From Nymphaea colorata (taxonomy: Eukaryota; Streptophyta; Magnoliopsida; Nymphaeales; Nymphaeaceae), in the NCBI RefSeq assembly GCF_008831285.2, contig NC_045143.1, positions 10,797,503-10,861,502 on the forward strand: DNA of 64,000 bases, written 5' to 3'. Below the pieces are notes generated by a model that saw only the letters and a program-made list of their open reading frames with translations, did no database searches and was not told the origin of the DNA. Every line of letters begins with the position of its first letter. The stretch's first letter is position 1. The position numbers and the translations under genes were made by a program. Shown here in pieces: positions 38,799 to 51,665 of the stretch.

Positions 38799-41700
38799 TC
38801 AAAATTTATAGTTCTCCTTCAAGTAGCATACAATCTCTTGCTGCCATTCAAAAGGAACACAAGTCAGCCCTCTGAAAAGGATAAGCTAATCTACGCTGCT
38901 GAGAGACTGCAGATTCACACATTTAGCAATAGAAATGAGATGCAACTTACAATCAAGCACAATAGAATGCATCCTGTGGCTCCAGGGAACAAAGCGTACC
39001 ATAGTTGCAGATTATGATACTTTGCCCCATCGATGAACATTAGAGGCAGACTAGCAGCTGCAATTCAACAATCTAAAGTTAGAACTTAGAACATATTTGA
39101 CCAAGAACAAACTATCAACATGCCGATACAGATATTGACATGCAATCCGGCATATACATGCAGTAATTTTTGGGATTTTAAAGTTACTACTATATAAATT
39201 TTGATGGCCTTGCTTCTATTAAGTAGCTGGACTTATAAAATGTGATTTTGTTGGTCATTTTACTGACCTAGATTCTAGGATACTCACAGATACCAGCATA
39301 TTTTTTTGAATTATTATGCTTCTGCAGCAAGACTTCAATTGCCATTCAATTGTATTTTCTTTTACTTGACCTTATCAAAACCATTTAAGGACTTGTTCAA
39401 GCGGCTTTACTTGCCGAAAGTCCAAGAATGCATGCCTACCAGTCAATGTTAAAGAATTTTCTTCTTTTGACAATTGGATATGTAAATGTAATTAGAGATG
39501 AGAGTTCGAACGACCCCAATTTTTTTGGTGATCCCAAGATTGCAGGTCACCTAGAAGCCCACGTACATGTGCCTACCAATCAAGAAGATGGTATTATATA
39601 AAAAAGGAGATCAGATCATAATTCATAAACGGATAGATGTCTCAATGATCGGATCTGGATCGGCTGAATGCATAAAAATCAGATCTGAATTGTAGTCACA
39701 TGCAACTATAAAGGCTACAAATCCGATGACCCATGCCCCGATCCTTTTGTTACGTTAAAAACCATAGGGCCGTTTTAAAAGATGGTGGTAGTTTGTCTTG
39801 GCGATAATTTGCCCAAAAAAGAAGATTTGACACCGGCGGACGAAGCTTGAAAGTAAATCTTCCCTTTCCCGTGCTTTTGGCGTGTGAAAAATCTAAGGAA
39901 CTTTTCTTTTAGAACCTTGAGAGTTCAATTGGAAATGCCAATGGATCCAATATAGCACAATATTAAGCTAATAAACTTTGAATCGGTTTAATTTAAATAT
40001 GAAACTTAAGAACCGCAACCGAAATTATAAAGTCAATGCTGCATAGTAACCCGAATGGAAAAATTTTAAAATTTGTTGCTAAAAAATCACAAACTAAATT
40101 TAATGATGGCTTTAGCCACAAATTTTAAAATTTCTGTAATCCAACAACATTCCACACGGCACACGGCAGCATATATATATATATATATATATAAGAAAAT
40201 TGCGGGTCCCATCCACTTACATGTGTTGCAAAAGTACTGATCCCAATCCAGCCAGTTGCGAGTTTGTTCATTTTTACGTTAATATTTTTAAAATTAGTAC
40301 TTTTCCAGCCAAAATTTATGACTTCAAAAGTCTTTTTGTTTGTTTTTTTTTATTAATAAAAAGTATATAAAAGAATGAGCTAAAATTATGTCTTTGATGC
40401 TTTGAATTCTCACACATGCTTGACACAGAGGAGGCTAACATGCGCCTGGCTTCTCCTCAATTTTTTAAAAATTATATATATATATATTAAAAATTTTCAT
40501 GTATCTTATATAAAATTTTTGAAAAATAATATTTCAACCCTTGTTAAAATTTTGAAACCATTATTTCTCATGAAATTTTTTTTATTATGCCCCTCCAAAC
40601 CGCCAGAAAAAACTATGTCCTGAAATAAAGTATCTTACAAAGCATAAAAAAATTATGTCATCAAGAACGTGTTTGATTCCCAAAACATATTCCTCCTTGC
40701 TCTTTGGACTACGTCCTCTGTTTCATAGGAGAAAACATTCTTCTTTCAAATGCACAATTTTTTCTCGTCACCAACAGATTTTCTTATCCATGGGATTTAC
40801 TTTGTGCTGACTGCTGAGTGTAGGCACATCGGGTTATACAGATGAGCTAAGTTTCTTAGAATTGGTTTCTCTCTCTTGTTGGAAAATAGGAAAAGTTCTC
40901 CATTTGCATCAATAATATGCTTCCAACAAATATGTGGCAACTTCGGCTTCGACTTTCTTTTATGTATAATGAATAACAAATACACATAAACATAATATGC
41001 ATATATATAAGAAGAGAAATGAAAAGAAGATTCAATTTCATATACTGCAATCTGACATACTTACAGAGAGAGGAGAGAAATTGAGAAAGAGAGAGAGTAC
41101 CGGGAGGGTGGGTGTAGCCAGTATAGATCATGAAAGCAATGGACGCAGCAAGAGCAGTGCTCCTTGCCACCCAACCTGCACCAAATATGACGAACGCAAG
41201 CACCCCGATGGCTGCACAGCATATCTGAGACACGAACATGTTGTACTTCTGCACCAACAACGAAGAAAGGACACAGAGGAGAGGAAGAGCTCTGTAAGCA
41301 AACTTGTTGCAGAGAAAATGGAAGGAGAGAGAAAGAAAGAGAGAGAGACCTTAGCTGCAGGAGCGGTGGGAGTGGCCAACAAGACCATGCAAACTGCACC
41401 AAAGGGTGGAGTCGTCAACGCCAGTCCCTTCACAGCTATCATCTGATCCACTCTCCCCATTATCGCCATGGCTGCAAATGCCCCTGCAAACCTCTCAATT
41501 TGCACCTTCCTTCCCGTCAGTTATCTATTCAATCGTCTAATGAAAAAACAAAAAAAAAAGGCAAAATCTCTACCGGAGAAGCAAACGGAACACCAACTAC
41601 ACCAATTAAGAATCCAAGATCATGGAACAAGAAAAAAAATCTAATGCCAATTTCACTTTTCATCAATAACTGCTGCTAAATTCTCTGGTGGGGAAAAAGG

Positions 41701-42078
41701 ATACGACCCAATTTCGAGACGCTGAAAGCCTTTTCATAAGCGTCTACGAATTAATGGCCGCTTGATCTGAAAAGCAAACTAATTCTAGCCCGCAGGGAAG
41801 GTGGAATCTGGAGAATGGACAAACTCACCTGCCGACGGCCATACGATATCGCTGAGGCAGGGGCGAGTTCTGCTCAGGTTGAGATTCCAAGATTCATTGC
41901 TCGCAGATACTGCATTCTTTACAGACAGAGATCGCCTGACCCTTGTCGGAAGACCCCAACTCTTCTTGGCAGCTTCTAATCCATGGAACAGGAGGGAGTT
42001 TAGCTCCAAGGGGGGCACTTGAGATGATGATCTGCGATGATTTAAAAGAAAGGGAGAGTGGAGAAGCGAATCTGCCAT
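38799..42078 (-). CDS. NITR2: Plastid HPP-family membrane protein (NITR2-type nitrite transporter)
   Basis: Expected role: nitrite transport across the chloroplast envelope, feeding nitrite reductase. Exons on the minus strand: 42078-41829, 41483-41350, 41248-41101, 39057-38951 and 38840-38799; junction phases 1, 0, 1, 0; 226 residues. Residues 1 to about 70 are Ser/Arg-rich without a hydrophobic start, a plausible transit peptide. The HPP domain follows: WPSAGAFAAMAIMGRVDQMI (80-99), FGAVCMVLLATPTAPAAKKY, NMFVSQICCAAIGVLAFVIF, the signature THPPAASLPLMFIDGAKYHN (174-193, HPP at 175-177) and the terminus VCYLKENYKF. This gives about four hydrophobic segments. Length and order match the Arabidopsis homologue. 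The introns contain GA/TA microsatellites and one dispersed repeat (40432-40600). Family call is firm; transport substrate is taken from the homologue. Confidence 0.93.
39058..41100 (-). other. Third intron of the HPP gene
   Basis: About 2.0 kb between CCCG|GTACTC and TGAATTGCAG|CTGCTA. Contains (TA)n at 40170-40192 and family B repeat copy 5 at 40432-40600. No other coding sequence. Confidence 0.8.
40432..40600 (-). repeat. Dispersed repeat family B, copy 5, inside HPP intron
   Basis: Minus-strand order: AATTTCATGAGAAATAATGG, AATTTTAACAAGGGTTGAAA, TATAAGATACATGAAAATTT, TTGAGGAGAAGCCAGGCGCA. Same order as copies at 8908, 10968 and 11705. Here it sits within an intron of a working gene. Confidence 0.6.
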
Positions 42079-44860
42079 CCGCCCTCCCCTTCACTGCTAC
42101 TTCGATTCAAATGGCTGAAGTCCTCCCTGAAAGCAAGGAGAGACAGATTCCAGGACGATGGCCTTTTGCATTGGGGTGGATCTTTTTGGATGGGCTTTGA
42201 GGGGGAACAAAGGGCAACCTGGCCTTTTGGGTGGCCGCAAAATACATCGATGGGAGCGTGTGGCTCCTCGTGAGCCTCAATGGACTTTACTTTCCCGCAA
42301 CATGGTCCAGCTTTTTACGGAAAAGTTCAAATAATTTTGATGTCCACACAAAAATTTTGTTGGTTCTTCTCTTTCTCTTGTTTAAATGTAAAATTGTGGC
42401 CGTATATGCCCGTGCTTATTTGGGAACACAACTTTGTTTGTCCGTCGGCTGTCGTCAGCCTTTTCCGAAAAGTCTACATCATTTTAAACAAACAAAATTA
42501 TACGTTAAAACAGTCGAAATCTAAGGAGCGTAGCACAGCGGCCGCCGGTCAGGTTGGCAGGCTGATAAAAATTCGGAGAAATCAACCAATGGACACTAAT
42601 CTTCTATACTGCAAACGATATATTCTAGTTGACAAGTTTATTACTTAGTCTCGAAACAGCCTTAATCTTTGGCAGTGGGAAGAAAGGGGGCGGTTTCTAC
42701 CTCTCGTCGAATCATCATGATTTTATGTGTTAGAGCAACACGATTGACTTATCGCCTACATGTGTGTGTATAAATGCTTAAACAAGTTTTTATCAAGATA
42801 ATGGTAAATTTTTTGTTACAATCCAATACTGTATTCAATAGTTGCCACAAAATTAAAGCAGCAGCAATTTTGACTAGTAGGTCACATTTGATGTTCTTGG
42901 GTACTCAATCCTTTGAGGGATAAAAGAGGGAATTCACATGGTATATCATTAAATAGCACACTTTGTCATTGAGAATTCATGACATGATCAAGTTGGAAGT
43001 TTTTCCTCCATAAGAACCAAAGAAAACATGATGTCATTTGGAACTGAGTACGTTTCATAGCTTTAATATAATTCAACTTGCAAATTAGTAATTCGCCAAT
43101 CAATTATTTATCGGAAGGAATGAGTGAAAATTGAACAGATATTGACCAAAAGAAAAGACAGGTTTTCTCTGCTTCATACTGCAGGTCCATATTATATATT
43201 CCTCTTCTTTAAACATTGATAGGTTGCGGTTAGAAAGACCCTTGGACTATGCCAAGAGGCGTGTCCTACCTTTCAACGCTTAACATCTTTCAATTTGAAG
43301 ATCTCTAAGCGAGCCCCTGACCTCTGTTGGCATGACCTAGGAACAACTTATCGCAGGATATGAAGCCATTCTCAAGGAGAACCTGCCAAAACCATGAACC
43401 AATTTCATGACAAATCAATCAGCAATGAAGTGTACAGTTGGATCTTGCAAGCTAACGATATCAACTGGCTGTCAGATATCCAAGTAAACCTTTTTTGATA
43501 ACTAAATATCTGGATCAGCAATTCGTTGATAAATTGTTAAGAAATATTAAAAGCCCCATCTGTTTCTGCTCTGGATGGTAATGGCCTAACCTTTCAGCTT
43601 ACTGACTAAGGCCTGCAATAATATTGGCAAACTGGTAGCTGGGATAGGACTTGGTGCATTTGGCTGAGACTTGGTCAGACTACCTTGACAATGGCTGTCT
43701 GGAAAGTGGTAGTTGAGATTGGGAAGGGAAGTTGAAGCGAAGGTTTGGTGTTTAGGAATATGCAAAACAGAGAAAGTGGTAGCTGGAATTGGGATGGAAA
43801 GTGGCAGTTAGGGTATGGGGTTCAGATGTTTGCAGATCAGAGCAGGCCTCATTGAAGATGGGAGCGAGGTACAAGACCATTTGCTTGCATTAGGTCAGTT
43901 TTTCTGTCGTGCAAGAAGAGCATCTGTTTCAGAATGAGACCTTCTCACCTTTATATTTGCACTCTACCATGGATCCTCCGAGTGTTTTGGCCAATGACAG
44001 GTAATGCTTTCTATCAGTGTTATAAATGAGAGAACATCCTTCTGAAACCGTGGGGGGTAACAAAGGAGTCAACTTCAGTTGCATTACCCAATTATTGAGT
44101 TAAATTTCCTTGACTTGTTTCTTTGTAGGTGACAACTACAGAGAAACCAAATGATGGTTGCACAAATTTGAGTGCATTAATGAATCAAATACATAACAGA
44201 AGCCATATCCATAAAATTTAGGTATCCAAACACTAACAAGATCATAGTCAGGTGAAGCTAATGCAATAGAACGACCTCGTACTCATATTTCCACCGTAGC
44301 TAATAGAGGAAAGAACATGAAATGTTTCAGTGTTTGGAAAGAGACCGAAACAGAAAGCAGAATTGGAAAGACTTTTTCCATGTGATCTATACCGTTACTT
44401 TGGTGCCATGATGTCAGACCAGTCACTGGTGAGGAAAGCCATGGGTTCTCACAGATTAACCGTACATGCACAGGACTATTAGCTGCTAATTGTTAGACAT
44501 GACATTATAGCTTACCCTGAATTCAAGGGTTAACTCGATGCTACAAACGCACTCTCAAAAAATTTACGTCCACATAAGACTTAGCACTTGTTCTCAGAGC
44601 ACATCCAACCGTTAGGATATACACTTAATAGAACTTTCATAAGCTGGAACATGTTCTAAGAGGACAAAAGCAAAAATATGAATTTGGCTTACCAAAGAAA
44701 TAAGACATGATTCCAGTCAGTTGAGTAGGGGAAACCTGTATCTATTAGCAGAATAACTAGAATAGTCAATCTACAGATGCAGTTTCTCCTTTCCTCAGCT
44801 GACGGCCTGGCAATGAATCTACTTATAAGGACCCTCCAGCACGTTCAAAGCGGAGCAACG
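42079..44860. other. Upstream region of HPP gene and spacer, no gene recognised
   Basis: The first few hundred bases should include the HPP promoter and 5' UTR. A minus-strand acceptor-like GGTTTTGGCAG followed by 25 open codons (about 43309-43386) is unassigned. Nothing else recognised. Confidence 0.45.
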
Positions 44861-44995
44861 TCACGTCACTCTGCCGATAGGCAATGAAGGGTGACGTTGA
44901 CCCTTCGCCAGAATGGCATTCTGTTGTACAGCCTTATAATAGTCAACTGGCTTGATCCGACCAAGGAAGGCATGGGAGCGAAATAGGGAATCACC
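44861..44995 (-). other. Unassigned coding-like segment
   Basis: The minus strand has a 44-codon frame ending in TGA that reads FLGRIKPVDYYKAVQQNAIL then AKGQRHPSLPIGRVT. An overlapping frame on the same strand reads PYFAPMPSLVGSSQLTI. The composition looks protein-like, but I recognise no family and no start. It may be a terminal exon of an unrecognised gene or chance. Confidence 0.2.
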
Positions 44996-47243
44996 TCATT
45001 CATCTCGGTTTGACCATCCAGGAAATTATTTGGAAGTACATAATTTGTCAGATACATAGATGACAATTCAAAAGTACATGATATTTTTATGGTATAGTGA
45101 AAGAGGGTCACATATTGAAATATTGGAAACCTAAAGATATACAGCAGAGCTGCTGATTTTAACAAATAACCAAGCATGGTTATCATGATATCTTCAGTCT
45201 TTTCTTTTATCATGATTTCTTTCGTCTATGGACCTCAAATGTGGCCAAGAATTCTGGAATTTTGTTTCCAGGACAAAAAGAAGAGAGAATTCAGTTTTAA
45301 ACAGTTTTAGGAGCATCCCACTTTTATAATCATCTATATATTTGCATATTTTCTGTCGAAAACATATAGCCTTGCTTCAGGAAAAAGGAAAAAGTATTCA
45401 ATGTTCATAAACTGTTTCTCTAAAGTTTTATATCAAATTTAAACTACTGAATAAACTCATAGGACACAACTGATTAAACAAGTCTCACATCCCTGACTTT
45501 TGCTAGAGAGTATCCCATAGATGAGTGTACCAAACACACAGGTCTGCATATGTTAAACATGCATACACATATTTAACTAATGGAATACTTCCAGAAGAAA
45601 GCAAACTTCAACCAACCTCATGAATGAAGTGTGAAAAGAAAAAGAAACAGCACAGAAATTTTACAATCTGATGTCCCCACAATGAGCATATGTATGAATA
45701 CCCGCAGGTGTATCTCAGACTGGAAAAGAAAAAATGAAGTTGCCAAGCTAGAAAACATAAATTAAAACAAAAATTAAAATTAAAGAGGACGAATAAGGCC
45801 AAAGCAGGTTTTTTAATGGACAACCATGCAGAGTTCATATGCAAAAAACCTTTTGAATTAAAAGTATGATAAAATTTTTACAATCTGAAATTAGATTTTT
45901 AGCCTTTAGGATGGTTAAACATGAAGAAAATGCACATGTTTTGGATATAATTAGTGAGGCCATGAACTCAAAAATCAAAATATTTGGGAAATTACCAGTT
46001 AAAACATGAACTGGAAAAAATAAAATCATCAACAAAGCAGTTGACCTGAAAAACGAAACACTAAAGCACCATAAAGAAAGAATCTCAGCAATATGATAAA
46101 GAAATAATTGCAAGAAGAAAAGTATAAGAACAACTTGTGGTGCCCTATTAATTTTGTGAATGATCTGCTAATCCTGAAATACATGAAGTAGAGCATCAAA
46201 AATAACATCCACTAATGAGTCCTATATTATATGGCAGGTATGCAGCATTTTCTATAAACTTGACAGTATAAATGAGTGTGTGTGTGTATAGAAGACCCAA
46301 AAACTACCAAATATTATTTTTGAAACGTGGACTGCACCCATACACATGTCCAACCCCATAAACATGGGTGCAGTGCCCTTCCAGGCAAGTCCATGTGACA
46401 CAGGTTGAGCCTCTTGAACTACAATCTGCACTGGTAGCATTCCATGATACTTACTGTTATACTTGGTGGAACACAATAGGAATATTATGCTCGGTGCTTT
46501 TTAATTCTTCAGTGTGACAGTTTTCCTTGAGATATGTGTTGGAACATGGCAAATAAGCTGGACCATGAATTGGCAAGAAGTAAATGCAATTTGACACTTC
46601 TAAAGATGTAATGCAAATAAAAAGATGAAACAAGTAATGGTTGCTGGATGCAGAAAAGATGAACCGACATAAACACACAATTTTTTGAAGATATGCAATT
46701 CAATGTGAAGTTGTGAACCATTCTCTACAATAGCACAACACAAACACTGCAATTTTCTGTTTCACACACTATATCGAGGGCCAAGGAAATTTTTTACAAG
46801 TAGTGATAATATGCCATAATCTTCAAGTACAGAGATTTCAGGCAATCTGCTTATGATCAACCTATATAGCTTTCTCATTTACAAGCACAATGAAGACTTC
46901 ATACTTCATAGTATCAACTACAGAAAGATAAGTGTGACAACATTTTTTGCTCAATGTTTATATTATATTTATCTGGAAGAGTACATTGAGAGTCCTTGTG
47001 TTTCATAATTTCAGGTACTTGGTGCACAAGCCAAGTAAGTAGCTTGTAACAGAACCAAATTATCAACAAGTTCAATAATCAACTTGGTCTCATAATTAAA
47101 AATCTTTCAGAACACTACATTCATCATCTAACGCTCTAAGAAAGTTGTAAAGCATGTGATGCAACGGCTACTTTTATCTGATGATTTAGCAATGGATGAC
47201 AGGTAAATTTACTTAAATTTTTGCACATGTTCAGAGTCCAGTT
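44996..47243. other. Spacer and 3' flank of the small multi-drug export gene
   Basis: A/T-rich. Open frames on the minus strand (for example 46252-46476) do not resemble known proteins. No RNA gene or array seen. Confidence 0.5.
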
Positions 47244-48581
47244 CTATCTGGAGTGCAATGTCTTCTTAATCATCCGGAGGAATCTCCACATTGCAGTAGA
47301 CACAAAGAATAAGCCTAATCCTGTTGCAACCGCATACTTGAGACCAAGGTTGACAAGCAAGTTCACCAAAAGGCCAGCCAAAACCACCCCGATGAAATTA
47401 GCGGTAACAGCAGGCCAAAAAGGCATATCCAGTATCGATGCTATTATAGCTCCGGTCCATGCACCAGTTCCAGGAAAAGGCACTGCAACAAACAGCATTA
47501 AGCCAAGCCACTGAAACTCTTCCACCGGACCTGCTTTCTCTCTAGCCCTCTTGAATATACGGTCAAGCAACAAAGAAGCACTGGTATTCCGTTGTGCAAG
47601 AAAAGAAGCAAATCTCTTCAAATAGATAACAATGATAGGTACAGGAACCATGTTTCTGCAAGATTTTAAAATACACGTATTCATTAAAATTTAAATGAAA
47701 AAATTCACTACCATAAGACAAACTAAAGAACAACAAAGAGTGACAAAAGGAATATTGTAGAATAGTTAAAGCAGGATCACATTATTAAAAGCATATCAAA
47801 TTCAACTACCACCGATACCCAGATTACAATGTTCAAGCTACACCCTCACCTATAAGGCCACAATCACAAAACTTTTTAAAGATAGCAAAATTCCCACGTC
47901 AGAAAATCAAATTTCTCATGAATAAAAGCAACAATTTAGAAGGTTACCCAAGAACAGATAAGACAGTAAGTTGCAGAGGCTTCATTTCCATCCAGTATCC
48001 AACTGGTATTGCGCCACGGAGCTCTATAACCGGCAACGTAGATAAAGCAAAAACGATGGCTTCATCCGCCCATCCTGAGCCACGCAGAAAGCTTGCGATC
48101 TTGAGGCCAAAACCAGAAGCTCTAATGGAGTCAGCGGCAGCATAAGCCGCTCCACTTGATACCAAAAGCCAGAGGGGCGCACATAATATCAACGGCACAA
48201 AAACCTTGACTAGTTTTCTCCTGCGGCTGCTTTGATCAGCCTCCTTACTGGCTGGCGAGGAAGAAGAGGGAAAATTCTCATGACCAGCCTAAAGTACAGA
48301 TACCCCAATTCGGAAAACCCAAATGAAACAGTAAGAAATATGCAATTTGCACAAATTGGTAGAAGGTAATAAGGTACAAGAACAAAATGCAGTCAACATA
48401 AAGAACTGGATACCTTAAAGCATAGAAGATGACGCTTTATGTGTCTGGTATTTACGCGACAATGATGAAAAGAAAGAAGTCTTTGGTGTTGGTGCTTGAA
48501 AGGGCGGAATCTTGGGGAAGATGAGATCGGGAAAGAATCAGAGAATCTATGAAAGGACAAAATTGCACCAAGTGTTGCCAT
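47244..48581 (-). CDS. Plastid-type small multi-drug export family membrane protein
   Basis: Membrane protein of the putative small multi-drug export family (Pfam Sm_multidrug_ex), known from bacteria and plant plastids; its real substrate is not established. Exons on the minus strand: 48581-48414, 48288-47948 and 47655-47244, phases 0 and 2; 306 residues. Residues 1-80 are Ser/Arg/His-rich with a transit-peptide look. Then come hydrophobic VFVPLILCAPLWLLVSSGAA (85-104), the family motif LPVIELRGAIPVG (141-153), AVPFPGTGAWTGAIIASILD (227-246) and hydrophobic NFIGVVLAGLLVNLLVNLGL (256-275). The paired ELRGAIP and FPGTGAWTGA motifs define the family. The donor GG|GTAACC and acceptor CTTGCAG|AAACATG restore GNMVPVP. 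A GA-rich tract lies just before the start codon, and a 57-bp triplication further upstream. Confidence 0.92.
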
Positions 48582-48641
48582 TTGATCCAGAGGGGAGAGG
48601 GAGAGAGAGAGAGAGTCTTAAAATGAAGCAGTGTTTGCAGT

Positions 48642-48812
48642 TTTAGCTTTTGGTTGTCATTCGCAGTGTTCACTTTCACTTGTGTTTACCTTCTTTGATT
48701 TAGCATTCGGTTGTCATTCGCAGTGTTCACTTTCACTTGTGTTTACCCTCTTCGATTTAGCTTTCGGTTGTCATTCGCAGTGCTCACTTTCACTTGTGTT
48801 TACCCTCCTTGA
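48642..48812. repeat. Three 57-bp tandem units upstream of the export-family gene
   Basis: Unit: TTTAGCTTTCGGTTGTCATT, CGCAGTGTTCACTTTCACTT, GTGTTTACCCTCTTCGA. Starts near 48642, 48699 and 48756; units differ at only a few bases. It ends about 230 bp upstream of the ATG at 48581, so it lies in the promoter or 5' UTR zone. Because 57 is divisible by three, one plus-strand frame stays open through all units; I regard that as a by-product. Confidence 0.9.
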
Positions 48813-48864
48813 CAGGACTAAACCCAGCTCGCCACTAAAACAGAAGAAAATTTTACAGAAATGA

Positions 48865-50599
48865 GAAAACTCTTAACGATTACGCGTTTTACAAAACTAA
48901 GTTTAGCTCGCCAAATATCAAGTTTAAATTCTTGATTAACAACGTAATTTCACAATGGACTCCATTTGACTGCGAGGGCAGCCGTCGAATTAAATTATAA
49001 AGGTGCCTTTACTTTGAGTTCATCTGCTATTCTCCTTTCTCGTTTTTTTGGCTTCGTCCACTATTCACATAAGTGAGCTAAATTACATTGGGGTGCGTGG
49101 ATTGGCTGCAGTGGACAAGCCAAAGGCAGGTTGAGGGCATTTATTTTGCTTGTTGGGAAGTAGGAAAGTGCGGCATTGAAGTTAGAGACCCGTCATGAAA
49201 AGTTTGGTTGTTTCCGCTTCTTCCATTTACGTCTTTTAATGTGGTTAGGTGGTCATGGTCGATTTCCATTCCAGAAACATGTAATCAGTTAATGTATGAT
49301 CAAGGAAACCAATAAGTTGTGGTACTAAAGCATCTATGTTCAGATATAGAGGTATCGAAGTTGTGAAAGAATGATGAAAGTTATGTATTTGTCGGTATGG
49401 TTATAGGGATGGTAAAATCGAGGTTGATAGCTCGTGCGTATTATCATTTGGTGTCCTATTTTTTATTTAGTTTCTCTCATCTTTTGAGCTTTCTTCGTGG
49501 TCGTTATTGAGTTTCCTATCTGTTTTACTTGTGGTCTCCCTCTGTTTCTGTTGCTGCCAGGGCTTTTGGCAGTTGTGTTGGCCTTTGCCTATGCATGGTT
49601 TCTTGATGCTGGTTGTCCCTATTGTTTGATGTACATAATATTTCTTCTAGTAAAGGTGGGAGACTGTCTTCCAAGCAATTTCCATTGGAGTCTGTAGTAT
49701 CTCCTTTGCATAACCAGTTTCACTTCACAAGATTTATGGCGTCTTGTTGAGAATGGTTATGCAAAGGAGAAGCTTCCGTGCCCAAAGAAAATAATATAGA
49801 AAACCATGTCTTTTTGGTGTTGATGCTACAGGCCATGGCAAAAGCTATAGTTCCAAGAATTGATAGGAGGTGCGGATGATTGAAACATGAATTTCATAGT
49901 GATAAGATCACCCCAACAGACCTTATAGATAGAATTTAAACTTCGATTCATTCTTTTTCAGTGTTTGTTGTTGCCATTTGGAAAGTTTATGATTGAGAAG
50001 GTGTGGAATAAGATTACTGCCTAAGTGATAGGGTTTCAGTTTTCACCCTCCTAACCCAAGTACAACTTCTTAATCTCAAGGTTCACTCTTAAGCATGCAA
50101 TTCTCACTCTAGAATGAAGTAGCAGATGTGTGCATCAGCATGAATGGAGAACCAAGCACAAGAAGATTGGAGTAGGCTTTGGTATGGGCCAAGAGTTGCT
50201 GCAGCAGAGCTAAGAAAAGCCAGGTTTAGAAGCCGTGCGCTTCGCCTAGCTAGGCATTGGACTGGTTCCAACTTCCAAGGCATAGAAGCACCAGGGAATA
50301 TGGTAATGATTGAAGGCCGGATGCAATGCAATCAGGCTGGTCCAACCATAGTTGGCAAAGCCATGACTCTTACTCGGATCGACAGAGCAAAGCCATGACT
50401 CTGACTCTGATCAACAGATGATTGGGTTACTGAATCAACGAGTTGACTCATCGATTCAGAGAAGTATTCAAACAACTATAATGTAAATTCATTTCAATTC
50501 CAGTTTTAGATGGAATTTTATTTTTAAAATTTTAATTCTAGAATCAAAATTCAAAGCGGCCAAACTCCCCTTACCATTTTATTGTTGTGTAGGATCTCT
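48865..50599. other. Intergenic DNA, no gene recognised
   Basis: Frames at 49497-49697 (hydrophobic) and 50144-50398 (plus) show no family resemblance. No other feature seen. Confidence 0.45.
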
Positions 50600-50622
50600 A
50601 ACTTAGGTTGGGTGCTCTAATC

Positions 50623-50776
50623 CTAGAGTGGTTACTGTCACGTCCCAATGTGTTTTTTCTCTGGACCGTAAAAGACCACGAAACATGTTCTGTGAACCTA
50701 AGGGACGGACACAAGGTGACAAGTGGCCTCTTTTAGGCGTAGTAGAATGAACCACTCACTCTAGCAAAAAAAAAAG
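50623..50776 (+). mobile_element. 154-bp retroposon (SINE-like) with 23-bp target duplication
   Basis: Flanked by perfect 23-bp direct repeats at 50600-50622 and 50777-50799 (AACTTAGGTTGGGTGCTCTA then ATC). The insert ends in an A-rich tail (AAAAAAAAAAG) directly before the right repeat, as expected of LINE-driven target-primed reverse transcription. Its ends are partly complementary (CTAGAGTGGTT and AACCACTCACTCTAG), so the RNA could close into a stem. I see no clear A/B boxes, so the parent RNA is not identified. The perfect duplications imply a young insertion. Confidence 0.85.
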
Positions 50777-51208
50777 AACTTAGGTTGGGTGCTCTAATCT
50801 ACACCATTTCTTTGGTGAGTCTTCTGTACCAGCTTCTTTGGTTTTATATTTTTCTAAAATGCATTTTCTTACTAACCAGTGGTAGACGTATAGTGACTGC
50901 TAGTACTTAGCTTGTTTGCTGCACTCATCTTTGTTTTTTTTTTTTTTTGTTAGAAATTATGAGAAATGACTTTCTCTCCACCCCCGGTGAAAGACCTGCT
51001 GAGGGATAGGCCCTCATCCATTTTATTAGCAAAAAATGGGATATATACAACAAAAAATCAAATCCTTGTTAGGATTATTACATTACCAAAAAGAAAGTTG
51101 ACTGGGATCCCAGCCAACTTGTCCGGTAAAACATTCTTTATATCCCCTATCACCGGAACACAAAAACAACATACTACAGACTTCCACCGAAGGCTGATGG
51201 TACGCCAA

Positions 51209-51568
51209 CTACAATTTTCTAATAAGCCTCTGCACGTGCAGAAGATGTCTTGCCCTATCTGTGGTACCTTTGATGACTTTGTCTAACTTATCTTTCCAAG
51301 CCTCATTGTTGGCTTGTACAACAATGATATACTCGTTAATATTAATCTTCTCTAAACATTTATGCAACACCCAGTTCTCAGAGAATGCTCTCCCTTCCTT
51401 TGACCAAGAACAGACTCCAAACATGTATTCTCCATTGTAACATCTAATCAGTCCTACAGTATGGTTCAAACCTTCACCATGCCAAGATGCAATGTGAATG
51501 TTGTAACCAACTCCTTCTTGGAAGCTCCAATCTGCTGAGATGATACCTTGGCGTAGCCAGATTCCCAC
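51209..51568 (-). pseudogene. LINE RNase H-like tail, degenerate
   Basis: GVGYNIHIASWHGEG, then AFSENWVLHKCLEKI and EYIIVVQANNEAWKDKLDKV resemble the RVT_3/RNase H fold at the end of plant L1 ORF2. The catalytic Asp/Glu positions are not clearly kept (QANN where SDS is usual). Assigned by position and weak similarity. Confidence 0.5.
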
Positions 51569-51665
51569 TCTTTGACTGTCTATTCTATTTCAATTAACTT
51601 TTTTGTATTGTTCTCTGCAATATTCTCAAAATCTAGAGCAGTAGTCACCAACTATTTGTTCCTGT

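Noticed and set aside
41061..41446. Long frames on both strands in the GA-rich part of the HPP gene
   Set aside because: They run through the exon-intron boundaries of the HPP gene; GA/CT repeats lower stop density.
48631..48864. 77-codon frame with three repeats of FGCHSQCSLSLVFTL
   Set aside because: It arises because the 57-bp unit is divisible by three; no conserved start, no family, and it lies in the promoter zone of an opposite-strand gene.
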